Of a stretch of DNA of 64,000 bases, positions 22,344 to 31,652 are shown piece after piece (position 1 is the first letter of the stretch; each line of letters begins with the position of its first letter). Made by a program: the position numbers and the translations under genes. This DNA comes from Pseudoalteromonas sp. MSK9-3. GTDB taxonomy: Bacteria > Pseudomonadota > Gammaproteobacteria > Enterobacterales > Alteromonadaceae. The notes below the pieces were generated by a model that saw nothing but the letters and a program-made list of their open reading frames with translations, did no database searches and was not told where the DNA came from. The DNA lies in assembly GCF_003590335.1 (NCBI RefSeq), contig NZ_MIET01000032.1, positions 186,001 through 250,000 on the forward strand, in the 5' to 3' direction.

Positions 22344-22858
22344 TGCGAGGCATAATCATTATACTCATCGTATTTGCTAACTACGCAAACGCGAAAAGTC
22401 CAAATGAGGTACGGTCCGCTTTTTTATATCAAATGGCAAAGTTTATTGAATTCCCGAATCAACAAACAAAAGCGACAACACGCTTCTGTTTTTACAGTAT
22501 TAATAAAGGCCCTGGTGCTATTTTATCAGAGAATAAAAACCTAACTGTACGTAACCGCCCTATAGAAGTTATTAAAATAGATAAAAATACAAATATAATG
22601 GAACTTTCTCAGCAGTGTGATATCACATACATTGATGAACTGAGTGAAAATGATATACTGTCTACTTGGACCGATACAACCTCTTTAAATATGGTTTTGG
22701 TTGGAGACAGCATTAAGTTCCTTGAAGGCGGTGGTATAGCCTCATTGGTCCAAGAAGGGAGTAAAATCCGGTTGTATATAAATAGGCGACAGATCGCTCA
22801 GCATAATTTTACTGTGTTATCGAGATTGCTTGCAGTTTCTAAGTTTCATCCCAACTGA
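22343..22858 (+). CDS. YfiR-like periplasmic protein
   Basis: 171 residues from the ATG at 22343, which overlaps the last base of the kinase stop codon; a GTG one codon earlier is also possible. A signal peptide spans about 1-17 (ending NYANA). NEVRSAFLYQMAKFIEFPNQ and the C-terminal EGSKIRLYINRRQIAQHNFTV match the YfiR (DUF4154) family. In Pseudomonas, YfiR is a periplasmic inhibitor of the CHASE8 diguanylate cyclase YfiN. Here the partner is a histidine kinase with a similar sensor, so I infer that it modulates that kinase. Two Cys could form a redox-sensitive disulfide. Confidence 0.85.
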   Translation: MRGIIIILIVFANYANAKSPNEVRSAFLYQMAKFIEFPNQQTKATTRFCFYSINKGPGAILSENKNLTVRNRPIEVIKIDKNTNIMELSQQCDITYIDELSENDILSTWTDTTSLNMVLVGDSIKFLEGGGIASLVQEGSKIRLYINRRQIAQHNFTVLSRLLAVSKFHPN

Positions 22859-22965
22859 TTTTACTTGTTAACAATTGAATATACTCCTATAATCGTAAAT
22901 ATTCGGTTTTATTAGATAGTACCGAATTACATGTAAATAATATATTCCGAAAAGGTTAATTTATA

Positions 22966-23682
22966 ATGCAAACGCCAGTCATTCTGATTGTAGAGGATGA
23001 AGACGTAACTCGCCTGAACCTCGTTAGTTTATTTGAAGCAGAAGGTTACAAAGTAATTGAAGCCATTGATGGCGATGACATGCATGACAAACTGACAACG
23101 CATGACGACGTCAACCTTGTTGTTATGGACATCAATCTTCCAGGCAAAAACGGCTTGATCTTAGCGCGTGAATTACGCCAGAAGAGAAACATAGGTCTAA
23201 TTTTCCTAACCGGTCGCGATAATGATGTTGACCGTATTTTAGGGCTAGAAATTGGTGCCGATGACTATATTACAAAACCATTTAATCCACGTGAGTTGAC
23301 CATTCGTGCTCGCAACTTAATTTCTAGAACCGGTTCTTCAGGTGAAGAGTCAGCAATAGAAACTAACGGTGTGATCACATTCAACGGCTGGGAACTAGAT
23401 GAAAACAGCCGCTGTTTAACATCACCAGCTGGTGAAGCTAAACGCTTGCCAAAAGGTGAATACAGAGCACTTCGTTTAATGCTAGATTCTCCAGGGCGCA
23501 TATTCAGCCGTGAGCAACTAATCAAGCATATGACAGGTCGTGAACTGCGTGCCAATGACCGAACTGTTGACGTTACGATCCGTCGTATTCGTAAGCACTT
23601 TGAAAGTGACACCAATACAAGCGAGCTGATCAGTACAATTCATGGTGAAGGTTATCGATTCATCGGTAAAATTGACGGCTAA
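22966..23682 (+). CDS. arcA: Response regulator ArcA
   Basis: 238 residues, the E. coli length. [15 protein letters not shown], the phospho-acceptor [13 protein letters not shown] (Asp near 54), [20 protein letters not shown] and [18 protein letters not shown] are nearly those of E. coli ArcA. The C-terminal OmpR-type winged helix ends [20 protein letters not shown]. With ArcB it adjusts respiratory and fermentative genes to redox state. AAAGG lies upstream of the ATG, and a terminator follows about 50 bases after the stop. arcB is convergent about 370 bases away, unlike E. coli where the two genes are unlinked. Confidence 0.96.
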   Translation: MQTPVILIVEDEDVTRLNLVSLFEAEGYKVIEAIDGDDMHDKLTTHDDVNLVVMDINLPGKNGLILARELRQKRNIGLIFLTGRDNDVDRILGLEIGADDYITKPFNPRELTIRARNLISRTGSSGEESAIETNGVITFNGWELDENSRCLTSPAGEAKRLPKGEYRALRLMLDSPGRIFSREQLIKHMTGRELRANDRTVDVTIRRIRKHFESDTNTSELISTIHGEGYRFIGKIDG

Positions 23683-23729
23683 CCATAACACTTATGGTTT
23701 AAGCGAGTTTTGCAAATATATAAGTATAA

Positions 23730-23755
23730 GGGGGCTATTTAGCCCCTTTGTTTTG
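23730..23755 (+). terminator. Rho-independent terminator of arcA
   Basis: GGGGCT, loop ATTT, AGCCCC followed by TTTGTTTT. Confidence 0.88.
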
Positions 23756-24054
23756 TCTGACAGGACAGACATAGAACTAACATTATCAATGAATGTTCAT
23801 CACAACCTAGTCACAGACCTAGTGACCCTACACATACTCGAGTTCACATTCACTATAAGCCTAGACCTAACACAAAAAGCATAGTTGGCAAGCGACGACA
23901 GCTTTAATTTTCGCCACCATTTAGCTCTTATAACGGTCAATTAATGAGTAACAAATCACACGTTTTCAAACAGATATTGTACATCACTAATTTTTGCACA
24001 CAGCTAAGTAACAAGGCCTTTAGCCAGAATTTCCTTATCCCCTCAATTACCCTG
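23756..24054. other. Intergenic region between convergent arcA and arcB
   Basis: No convincing gene. A small inverted repeat TGTCTG / CAGACA lies at about 23754-23771, and a near-repeat CCTAGTCACAGA / CCTAGTGACC lies around 23809-23828. I could not find a hairpin terminator for arcB. Confidence 0.4.
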
Positions 24055-26388
24055 TTACTGTGCTTGCTCACTTATCGCAAGTTTGTCTATCGCACTTTTT
24101 AGTGAGCGTAGGCCCAATTCAATTTTCTCTTCAAGCTCTACAATCCAACTTTCCAGTACACCGCCTTCAACTTTGTCTGCATCAAGTTCCATCACTTTTG
24201 CATGCAACTGAACGTCTTGGAGCCCGACAGAACCCGCAGCGCCTTTGAGCTTATGCGCTACAGAGCTATACTCGGCGATATCATCCTGCTTCAAAGCCAC
24301 TCTCAGCTCTGTGCAGTATTTAGGGCTTAGTGTCTCAAATAGATCACTACTGCGCTTAAATGGTGTAACCCCCATAGATGATACAAAGTCGATAATGGTT
24401 TCAACATCCAATAATTCATATTGCACGTGATCTAACACATTGATAGGTTGCTCTGAGTTACTTTGGCCTTTTTGTGAATCAATACCAAACAGTTCAGCTA
24501 ACATTTTATCTAAACGTGTTGTATTGATCGGTTTAGCCAATGCACCTTGAATACTGATCCCTTGTAATTCTTTTTCTGCACTTCGTACATTCGCTGTCAA
24601 TGCAACGATAGGGAGATTGTCATAGTGACTATCCGCTCTCACTTCTCGCGCAACAACATCACCATTTATATCTGGAAGCTGCATATCAAGCAAAATTAAA
24701 TCTAGCTCATCTTCGGTTGCAACTAGAGACAAAGCATCCTCCCCGGTTTCGGCCCAAATCACTTCATGCCCACGTTGTTCCAATAAATTGGTGGCTATTT
24801 CAGCGTTGAGCGGCACATCCTCCACCAGCAGGATATATAAACTTCTACCTGCATAGCTTTGTTCCTTTGGTGCACTACACAGAGACAATGGGATTTCAAC
24901 ATCAAATCGACTACCTTGACCTTCAATACTACTGACATGAACTTGCCCATGCATAGCACTTACCAATGCTTTAGTCACAGCAAGTCCAATCCCCGAACCT
25001 ATGGCATTTGCACCCGTTGAATCAGGCGCTTTGTAATACATATCAAAAATACGCGCTTGTTGATCGCTTGGGATCCCCATACCGGTATCTATCACACTAA
25101 ACGATAACCATTGCCCGCTTTCTCTATTTTCGCGTTTAAACTCAAGCGTAACACTGCCACGATGAGTAAACTTCACCGCATTGTTAATTAAATTCCAAAG
25201 AACCTGTCGTAAGCGCGTCGGATCCAATAACGCGTAAACATCGAGTATACCTGTGCGGTTAATCACAAACTCGAGCCCTTTTTGATCTGCTATCAGGCCT
25301 GTAAAGTTAACAACATCATTAATAAAGTCAGAGACATTAATACTATCGGTTGCAATATCGAGTTGTTCACGGTCTATTTTATCTAAATCTATAATGTCGT
25401 TGAAGATGTTGCCAAGCGTTTCGGCACTAGAGAAAATCGTATTACACCAGCTTTTTTGTTGTTGTGACAGTTCAGAATCCAGCATCATACGCGTCAAACC
25501 CACGATCCCATTCAAAGGTGTTCTTAGCTCATGACTCAGTGTCGCGATAAACTTACCTTTATCTTTATACGCAGTTTCTAACGCTTGTTCAGCCTCTTTA
25601 CGGCTGGTTATATCACGCCCAAAGGCCAGTAGCCCAATGTACTCCCCTTTGTCATTGATAAAGGGTAACTTTCTCATTTCAAACCAGCGATGTTCGCCAT
25701 CCACTGGATACTCAACATCTAAAGTTATCGGCTGCTGCGTCGTGGCAACTTCAGTGTCTGTGCGCAAAACTTCAGGTAAATAACTACGAGGGTAGATATC
25801 CTCAACTGATCTGCCTATCAATTCAGTGCTATTTTTACCCATAACTAACTCAAACATTTTATTACACCCAGCAAAAATGCCATGCTGATCACGGTAATAA
25901 AATAAGTCAGGGGAAGAGTCGACAATAGAACGTAATAACATGCTTTGTTGGGCCAGCTCTTGCTGCGTTTTTTTACGCTCTGCGATTTCTTTACGTAGCT
26001 CTTCAATCGCACGATGCTTAGCATGAAGCGCCATTTTTCGCTCATCAACTTCATTATTAAGGCGATTAATGTTGTCTTTAAGCGTTTGGTTTAATAATTT
26101 TTCTTGTTGCGTGGCGGACTCAAGATAAGTTTTAGATGCTTCCAATTGCCGCATAGCAAGAATTGTCATCGAAATAAGTACAGGTGAGGTCAGTGCAGCA
26201 AAAAAGAGTACAGCTAACACGTCAACAATTATTATTTCACCTAGCGCAATGTAATAGAACATACACGACAAAATAAGTGATACTAATAACGTAAATGCAT
26301 AGCAAAGTAATCCGGCAATTTTATCACCAAATTTATTGATTAAGTTTACTAATACTCGGGCCCAAGGGCCAAATGAAGATTCAATCAT
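24055..26388 (-). CDS. arcB: Aerobic respiration control sensor kinase ArcB
   Basis: 777 residues from the ATG at 26388 (a GTG at 26397 adds three), like E. coli ArcB (778). It is a tripartite hybrid kinase. Two membrane helices lie in about 25-80, followed by a coiled coil, then a PAS domain (about 150-265). The kinase H-box SHELRTPLNGIVGL has His near 286, followed by the ATPase domain. The receiver contains LDLILLDMQLPDINGD, and the HPt domain contains YSSVAHKLKGAAGSVGL. ArcB senses quinone redox state and phosphorylates ArcA. Strong similarity and nearby arcA support the call. Confidence 0.95.
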   Translation of the reverse strand: MIESSFGPWARVLVNLINKFGDKIAGLLCYAFTLLVSLILSCMFYYIALGEIIIVDVLAVLFFAALTSPVLISMTILAMRQLEASKTYLESATQQEKLLNQTLKDNINRLNNEVDERKMALHAKHRAIEELRKEIAERKKTQQELAQQSMLLRSIVDSSPDLFYYRDQHGIFAGCNKMFELVMGKNSTELIGRSVEDIYPRSYLPEVLRTDTEVATTQQPITLDVEYPVDGEHRWFEMRKLPFINDKGEYIGLLAFGRDITSRKEAEQALETAYKDKGKFIATLSHELRTPLNGIVGLTRMMLDSELSQQQKSWCNTIFSSAETLGNIFNDIIDLDKIDREQLDIATDSINVSDFINDVVNFTGLIADQKGLEFVINRTGILDVYALLDPTRLRQVLWNLINNAVKFTHRGSVTLEFKRENRESGQWLSFSVIDTGMGIPSDQQARIFDMYYKAPDSTGANAIGSGIGLAVTKALVSAMHGQVHVSSIEGQGSRFDVEIPLSLCSAPKEQSYAGRSLYILLVEDVPLNAEIATNLLEQRGHEVIWAETGEDALSLVATEDELDLILLDMQLPDINGDVVAREVRADSHYDNLPIVALTANVRSAEKELQGISIQGALAKPINTTRLDKMLAELFGIDSQKGQSNSEQPINVLDHVQYELLDVETIIDFVSSMGVTPFKRSSDLFETLSPKYCTELRVALKQDDIAEYSSVAHKLKGAAGSVGLQDVQLHAKVMELDADKVEGGVLESWIVELEEKIELGLRSLKSAIDKLAISEQAQ

Positions 26389-26599
26389 AGTTACCACATA
26401 GTCTGTTAACCCGTTTATTATACCTAAGCGCTAATAAGAAGCGAATTATCCCTTATATTCGTACCACATGTTTGTTCTGTGTATCGTCAACTGCACAAAA
26501 TGAAACTTTATCAATCCCATTTATTTTACATTCATAGGCAAGTGACTGGGTTTTAGTGTAATATGCGCGACTTTAATTGTCGTGACTATGAGGGTATAA

Positions 26600-27520
26600 A
26601 TGCAAACAACAATGCCAGACATTGCACACTCAGCCGATGCTTTGCAAACAGGCAAGCTAGACTGGGTAGGCATGGGAAACATCGAACTACCACTACTATT
26701 TGCCAGTAAAGGTCTTAGCGATACGCATGTTACAGCAAAAGCCGATGCATTTGTTAACTTACAAAAAGAAGATGCAAAAGGCATTCATATGTCACGGCTA
26801 TTTTTGGCACTTGATACCCTATCTTGTGAACAAAGCCTCACGCCTAAAACGTTAACCCAAGTATTAGATAGCTTTATCTCAAGCCATCAAGATTTAAGCA
26901 ATGCGGCAAAGGTCTCAATTACTTTTGAATTACCATTAAGACGCCCTTCACTTTTAAGTAAAAAACAAGGCTGGAAAAGCTACCCAATTACAATAACAGC
27001 AATTTTGGTCGATGGCGTTGCTCAAATCGAGCTTGGAGTAGACGTAACTTATTCTTCGACTTGTCCGTGCTCAGCGGCATTAGCAAGACAACTTATTCAA
27101 AATGCATTTGCAGATAAATTTCAACAAGCAACCGTTGATACCGAGCAAGTACACGCTTGGCTTGGCACGACTGAGGGAGTGCTTGCAACACCTCACTCAC
27201 AAAGAAGTATCGCCAATATAAAAGTATTATTACCAGCCGATAGCGAAGAATTCGACATACTTGCGCTAATTGATCAGGTAGAGGATGAGTTGAAAACCCC
27301 CGTTCAAGCAGCCGTAAAACGTGAAGATGAGCAAGAGTTTGCTCGTTTGAATGGGCAAAATTTAATGTTCTGTGAAGATGCGGCTAGAAAACTCAAAGCG
27401 CTATTTGAACACACCGCATATCAAGATTTCTATATTAAAATAAATCACTATGAATCACTCCATGCTCATGATGCTGTCGCTTATGCAGTAAAAGGTATAG
27501 AGAATGGCTATAAAGCATAA
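26600..27520 (+). CDS. folE2: GTP cyclohydrolase FolE2 (type IB)
   Basis: 306 residues. FolE2 converts GTP to dihydroneopterin triphosphate, the first step of folate synthesis, and is not homologous in sequence to FolE. MPDIAHSADALQTGKLDWVG and the active-site YSSTCPCSAALARQLIQ (catalytic Cys near 152) are diagnostic, as are GTTEGVLATPHSQRS and INHYESLHAHDAVA. GAGGG lies upstream of the ATG at 26600. FolE2 can use metals other than zinc and is often induced by zinc starvation, but I see no convincing Zur box upstream. Confidence 0.96.
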   Translation: MQTTMPDIAHSADALQTGKLDWVGMGNIELPLLFASKGLSDTHVTAKADAFVNLQKEDAKGIHMSRLFLALDTLSCEQSLTPKTLTQVLDSFISSHQDLSNAAKVSITFELPLRRPSLLSKKQGWKSYPITITAILVDGVAQIELGVDVTYSSTCPCSAALARQLIQNAFADKFQQATVDTEQVHAWLGTTEGVLATPHSQRSIANIKVLLPADSEEFDILALIDQVEDELKTPVQAAVKREDEQEFARLNGQNLMFCEDAARKLKALFEHTAYQDFYIKINHYESLHAHDAVAYAVKGIENGYKA

Positions 27521-27617
27521 CATAAGCGTATAATCAGCTAAATACTTTACGCTCCACAAACAGGCACGACAATTGCTTAATTAAACCAACTGTCAAAATG
27601 TCGTTGTGGAGTGTTTT

Positions 27618-28208
27618 ATGGAATTCGCTTTATTATCTATCTTAGCCTTAGTTGTAGTTGCTTCTGTCGTCGCGGCAAAATATAACGATGTAGGAGGCAA
27701 CCCTTATCCGTTTAGTCGAAAAGAATCTGTATTTAGCACCGTAGAAGCCTCATTTTTAACTCTCCTTGAACGTGCTGTCGGTGATAAATTTAAAATTGTT
27801 AGCCGAGTCAAACTCATTGACCTTATTGAGTGTAAACCTGGTTTATCAAAAAAAGCCCGTCGCGCAGCCATAACGAAAGCAAAAAACAAACAACTTGACT
27901 ACGTACTGGTAGATAAAGAAACACTAACCATTGTTGCTGCGGTAGATTTGGTTAATAATAGTAATAAAGGTGGCCACAAGGCTCAGCGTGATTGGTTTGT
28001 TAATGGCGCCCTTGAATCAGCGAATATTCCTCACATACGTATGAAGGTGAAGGCGGGCTACAAGGCAAGCGAAGTTCGCAACGCCATTTTATTCAAATTG
28101 GGTAAAACACCTCAACCACCTAAAAAACTAAGAACCCGTGTGGAAAAACCCGCAGTAATGTCGCCCTCACAAGCAAAAGCGCACTCCACCAGCTTGGCAG
28201 AAATTTGA
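27618..28208 (+). CDS. DUF2726 domain protein, membrane-anchored
   Basis: 196 residues from the ATG at 27618, with TGGAG upstream; a GTG 12 bases earlier is less likely. A hydrophobic helix at about 2-21 anchors it. The rest resembles DUF2726: KESVFSTVEASFLTLLERAV, RVKLIDLIEC, LDYVLVDKETLTIVAAVDLV and HIRMKVKAGYKASEVRN. The pattern of D-x-V-L-V-D and A-A-V-D-L resembles a restriction-endonuclease-like core, but nuclease activity is only an inference. It stands alone between folE2 and mtnN. Confidence 0.8.
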   Translation: MEFALLSILALVVVASVVAAKYNDVGGNPYPFSRKESVFSTVEASFLTLLERAVGDKFKIVSRVKLIDLIECKPGLSKKARRAAITKAKNKQLDYVLVDKETLTIVAAVDLVNNSNKGGHKAQRDWFVNGALESANIPHIRMKVKAGYKASEVRNAILFKLGKTPQPPKKLRTRVEKPAVMSPSQAKAHSTSLAEI

Positions 28209-28330
28209 CATAGTTAACAATAGCAGGTCTCATACCTGCTATTTTCATTTACTTTAAAGCCCATTTTACAAACTCGCATTTAAGCCAACCTTAGGTATAA
28301 TAATCAGCAACTTTGTTTAGGAATTTAATC

Positions 28331-29038
28331 ATGAAAATAGGTATTATTGGTGCCATGGAGCCGGAAGTAGCGATTTTGCGAGACGCTATTGCCAACAAGA
28401 CAGAAACCAGCAAAGGTGGCTTTACATTTTATACGGGCGAATTGGCTGGCCATACTGTTACTCTCGTTCAATCAGGGATTGGTAAAGTTGCTGCGACGGT
28501 GGCAACCACGTTACTCATCGACAACTTCCAACCCGACTGCGTTATTAACACAGGCTCTGCAGGCGGTTTCGAACCATCGCTAAATGTTGGTGATGTGGTT
28601 ATTTCAAATGAAGTACGTCACCACGATGTAGACGTAACTGCTTTTGGGTACGAAATTGGCCAAGTACCGCAAATGCCAGCAGGCTTTGCTGCACATCCAG
28701 CACTTATCACTGCAGCACAAAAAAGTGTCGCAATACTTTCTGATACACAAACAATGGTTGGCCTAATTTGTACAGGTGATTCATTCATGTGTGATCCAGT
28801 TCGCATTGATCAAGCACGTAAAGATTTCCCAACCATGCTCGCGGTAGAAATGGAAGGTGCGGCAATAGCACAAGCGTGCCACGTGCTAGATACCCCTTTT
28901 GTTGTGATCCGTTCACTCTCTGATATCGCTGGTAAAGAGTCACCGCAGTCGTTTGAAGAGTACTTAGAAGTAGCATCTATTAACTCATCAAAGCTTGTTA
29001 ACGAGTTACTAGAGCAACTGAAAACCGTTACACTTTAA
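28331..29038 (+). CDS. mtnN: 5'-methylthioadenosine/S-adenosylhomocysteine nucleosidase
   Basis: 235 residues from the ATG at 28331 ([20 protein letters not shown]), with AGGA 9 bases upstream. It cleaves the purine from methylthioadenosine and SAH, recycling methionine and feeding the autoinducer-2 route. Motifs are [38 protein letters not shown] and RSLSDIAG, the last carrying the catalytic Asp. A CbiB-like gene follows after only 5 bases. Confidence 0.96.
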   Translation: MKIGIIGAMEPEVAILRDAIANKTETSKGGFTFYTGELAGHTVTLVQSGIGKVAATVATTLLIDNFQPDCVINTGSAGGFEPSLNVGDVVISNEVRHHDVDVTAFGYEIGQVPQMPAGFAAHPALITAAQKSVAILSDTQTMVGLICTGDSFMCDPVRIDQARKDFPTMLAVEMEGAAIAQACHVLDTPFVVIRSLSDIAGKESPQSFEEYLEVASINSSKLVNELLEQLKTVTL

Positions 29039-29043
29039 TAAAA

Positions 29044-30009
29044 GTGATAAGCGAACTATTGCAAGCCCAACAGGGCTTGCTTATCTTTGCGGTAGCACTA
29101 CTGTGTGCCCATAGTTTTCCCTTATTAAGTAGTTACCACCCTTTTACACTGTTTGAATTAACGCTTAAAGGCGTCGCACAACGCGTTTATCGGCCTAAAC
29201 ATACTAAAAATTACCAATTTTTATCGGGTATTTTAGCCTTTAGCTTACCTATACTGACCTTACTTGCCCTCGCTTTGGGATTGAGTATGTTGGCATTTCA
29301 CCCACAATGGCTTGGCGGTTTAGTACTCTATTTATGCCTAGATACTCAAACTGCAATTCGAACAAAGCGTATTGCAACGCTCCTTAAGCAAGGTCAAAAA
29401 GCGACTGCGAGACAGTTATTGTCAACCATAGTGGCCAGAGAGGTCGATACCTTATCTAGCATCGGAATAGCTAAAGCATGTATAGATAGCACGGCTATGC
29501 GTACTATACGCCATTACTACTTAGTCATCCTATTCTATTTAATTGCAGGCCCCATCGCTGCGCTAACTTACAAACTGTTATTGCTCTGCAATCATGCTTG
29601 GCGAAGCGAGCTCAAACCAAACTCAGCCTTTATCAAACCGCTTTCTGGACTGCTTAGCATATTAGAGTGGCTGCCCGTACGCTGCTTTATCATAGTGATG
29701 GCATTCAGCTTAAACTACAAAAAAGTCCATCACTATTTAAAACACTACGCTCGATTTTTTTATCAGAAAAATTCTGGTTGGATTTTATGCTTATTTGCAG
29801 CAAACCTGCACATTCAATTAGGTGGGCCGTGTTTGTACCATGGTGAACGGTTTAAAAAGATGCGTGTAGGCAGTGAGCGCCATCCAGAACCCAATGATCT
29901 CATTGCATTGCTAGCATTGCTCCAGCGTATTCAGCTCTTCAGTGGGTTGCTTCTTGTATTAACTTGGGTGCTGTCACTCATAGTGATGCAATTACTTAGC
30001 ATTAAATAA
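29044..30009 (+). CDS. CobD/CbiB-like integral membrane protein
   Basis: 321 residues with several hydrophobic helices. The C-terminal FAANLHIQLGGPCLYHGER matches the IQLGGPNNYFGER-type signature of adenosylcobinamide-phosphate synthase CbiB/CobD. LSTIVAREVDTLSSIGIAKA corresponds to the VGRDTSQL region. The central motif of CbiB (VAENTVDGIIAPLF) is replaced by IDSTAMRTIRHYYLVILFYL, so the catalytic role is doubtful. No other cobalamin gene lies in the window. The likely start is a GTG at 29044, five bases after mtnN and without its own Shine-Dalgarno sequence, suggesting coupling. Confidence 0.75.
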   Translation: MISELLQAQQGLLIFAVALLCAHSFPLLSSYHPFTLFELTLKGVAQRVYRPKHTKNYQFLSGILAFSLPILTLLALALGLSMLAFHPQWLGGLVLYLCLDTQTAIRTKRIATLLKQGQKATARQLLSTIVAREVDTLSSIGIAKACIDSTAMRTIRHYYLVILFYLIAGPIAALTYKLLLLCNHAWRSELKPNSAFIKPLSGLLSILEWLPVRCFIIVMAFSLNYKKVHHYLKHYARFFYQKNSGWILCLFAANLHIQLGGPCLYHGERFKKMRVGSERHPEPNDLIALLALLQRIQLFSGLLLVLTWVLSLIVMQLLSIK

Positions 30010-30236
30010 TAAACCTAAGCTCTGGATAAACGAATTTGCCCAATAAAGCTATTTTTATCACTCTCGGCGTTGCTTTCATTTGTAATAGCCTGCTATTACT
30101 GCATAAAAGCGCCTTGATATTGAACAAAATATCATCATTGGATTGTACGTATGTTTGCTTTCAAAACACTTTCTATTCCAAAACCCTTATCCAAACCTGA
30201 GGTTAATAACGTTCTACAACTCATAATAAGAGTAAC

Positions 30237-30264
30237 AAAAATGGCCAGCAATGCTGACCATTTT
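30237..30264 (-). terminator. Rho-independent terminator of tyrS
   Basis: AAAATGG, mismatch, CAGC, loop AAT, GCTG, mismatch, CCATTTT, about 40 bases past the tyrS stop. Confidence 0.75.
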
Positions 30265-30303
30265 ATATTAAATCGTACTCTAGTAACGAGCTAAAAAATT
30301 AAC

Positions 30304-31506
30304 TTAGCTAACTGTGATCTTTGCAAATTTACGTTTACCAACTTGGTAAATCGCCGTTGTGCCTTTTTCAATAGCAAGCTTAGTGTCAGTCACCTTCTCT
30401 TCGCCATTTAACTTAACAGCACCTTGCTTGATCATACGCATGGCTTCCGAGGTACTCGCCACTAACCCAGCTTCTTTTAGTAAAGCGGTGATAAACGTCG
30501 TCTGCTCAGCAATTTCGATTGTCATCTCGGGGATGTCATCTGGTAGTGCATTTTTTTGAAAACGCTGAATAAAATCTTGATGTGCCGCTTGTGCATCTTC
30601 TTCACTATGAAAACGCGCGATCATTTCTTTCGCAAAATCAATTTTAATATCACGAGGGTTACGCCCATTGGCGACTTCTTGCTTTAAAGCAGCAATGTCG
30701 TCAAGTGATAACGCACTTAATAGCTCGTAATAACGCCACATAAGATCATCAGAGATAGACATCACTTTACCAAACATATCTGTTGGTGCATCGGTGATCC
30801 CAATATAATTCCCTAAAGACTTAGACATTTTTTGAACACCGTCAGTCCCTTCTAGTAGCGGCATCATCAGTACTGTTTGTGGTTTTTGTCCTTCAGATTT
30901 TTGTAGCTCACGACCCATTAGCAAATTAAAGCGTTGGTCAGTACCACCTAGTTCAACATCGGCCTCAAGCGCAACTGAATCCCAGCCTTGCACTAATGGA
31001 TATAAGAACTCATGAATGGCAATTGATTGGCCATTAGCATAACGCTTTTTAAAATCATCACGTTCAAGCATACGAGCAACAGTTTGGTTAGCTGCAAGCT
31101 TGATCATACCTGCACTGCCTAATTGTTCCATCCAAGTAGAATTGAACGCAACCGTGGTTTTAGCCGGATCTAAGATCTTAAACACTTGCTCTTTATACGT
31201 TTCTGCATTGGCAAGAACATCTTCACGCGTTAACGGCTTACGCGTTACATTTTTTCCTGTTGGGTCACCAATCATTCCTGTGAAATCACCAATCAAGAAA
31301 ATCACTTCATGGCCTAGGTCTTGAAAGGTCTTAAGTTTATTGATCAGAACAGTGTGGCCTAAATGTAAATCAGGGGCTGTTGGATCAAAACCAGCTTTGA
31401 TCTTCAGCTTTTTACCTGACTTTAGCCTTTCTTGTAATTCGTCCTCAATCAGGATCTCCTCTGCACCGCGTTTTATCTCTGCAAATGCAGTATCTAAGTC
31501 CACCAT
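30304..31506 (-). CDS. tyrS: Tyrosyl-tRNA synthetase
   Basis: 400 residues. It charges tRNA-Tyr. The HIGH motif is HLGH in [18 protein letters not shown], and KMSKS is exact in [11 protein letters not shown]. The exact KMSKS and short length point to the TyrZ-like (type 2) class rather than the E. coli TyrS type, which has KFGKT. The C-terminal S4 RNA-binding domain covers about 335-400. It is divergent from the M23 peptidase gene. Confidence 0.96.
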   Translation of the reverse strand: MVDLDTAFAEIKRGAEEILIEDELQERLKSGKKLKIKAGFDPTAPDLHLGHTVLINKLKTFQDLGHEVIFLIGDFTGMIGDPTGKNVTRKPLTREDVLANAETYKEQVFKILDPAKTTVAFNSTWMEQLGSAGMIKLAANQTVARMLERDDFKKRYANGQSIAIHEFLYPLVQGWDSVALEADVELGGTDQRFNLLMGRELQKSEGQKPQTVLMMPLLEGTDGVQKMSKSLGNYIGITDAPTDMFGKVMSISDDLMWRYYELLSALSLDDIAALKQEVANGRNPRDIKIDFAKEMIARFHSEEDAQAAHQDFIQRFQKNALPDDIPEMTIEIAEQTTFITALLKEAGLVASTSEAMRMIKQGAVKLNGEEKVTDTKLAIEKGTTAIYQVGKRKFAKITVS

Positions 31507-31652
31507 TCATCACTCCAAAAAATTCAGTTTATTGGTCGATTCTAGCCTATATTTGGATCAGTTTAAATGCACAAAATACTGGTATTAACGCTTTATTGCG
31601 TATATCCTGCAATAATATTTATTATATTTCTTGACATCAGAAAAGGCGCTTT

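Noticed and set aside
23642..23884. 80-codon frame overlapping the arcA end and its terminator
   Set aside because: It shares the arcA 3' end in another frame and crosses the terminator; no homology is recognised.
26521..26599. A Zur box upstream of folE2
   Set aside because: A TGTAATAT-like stretch is present, but it is not a convincing palindrome against the known Zur consensus.
30151..30294. 47-codon frame between the CbiB-like gene and tyrS
   Set aside because: No Shine-Dalgarno sequence, and it runs across the tyrS terminator hairpin.
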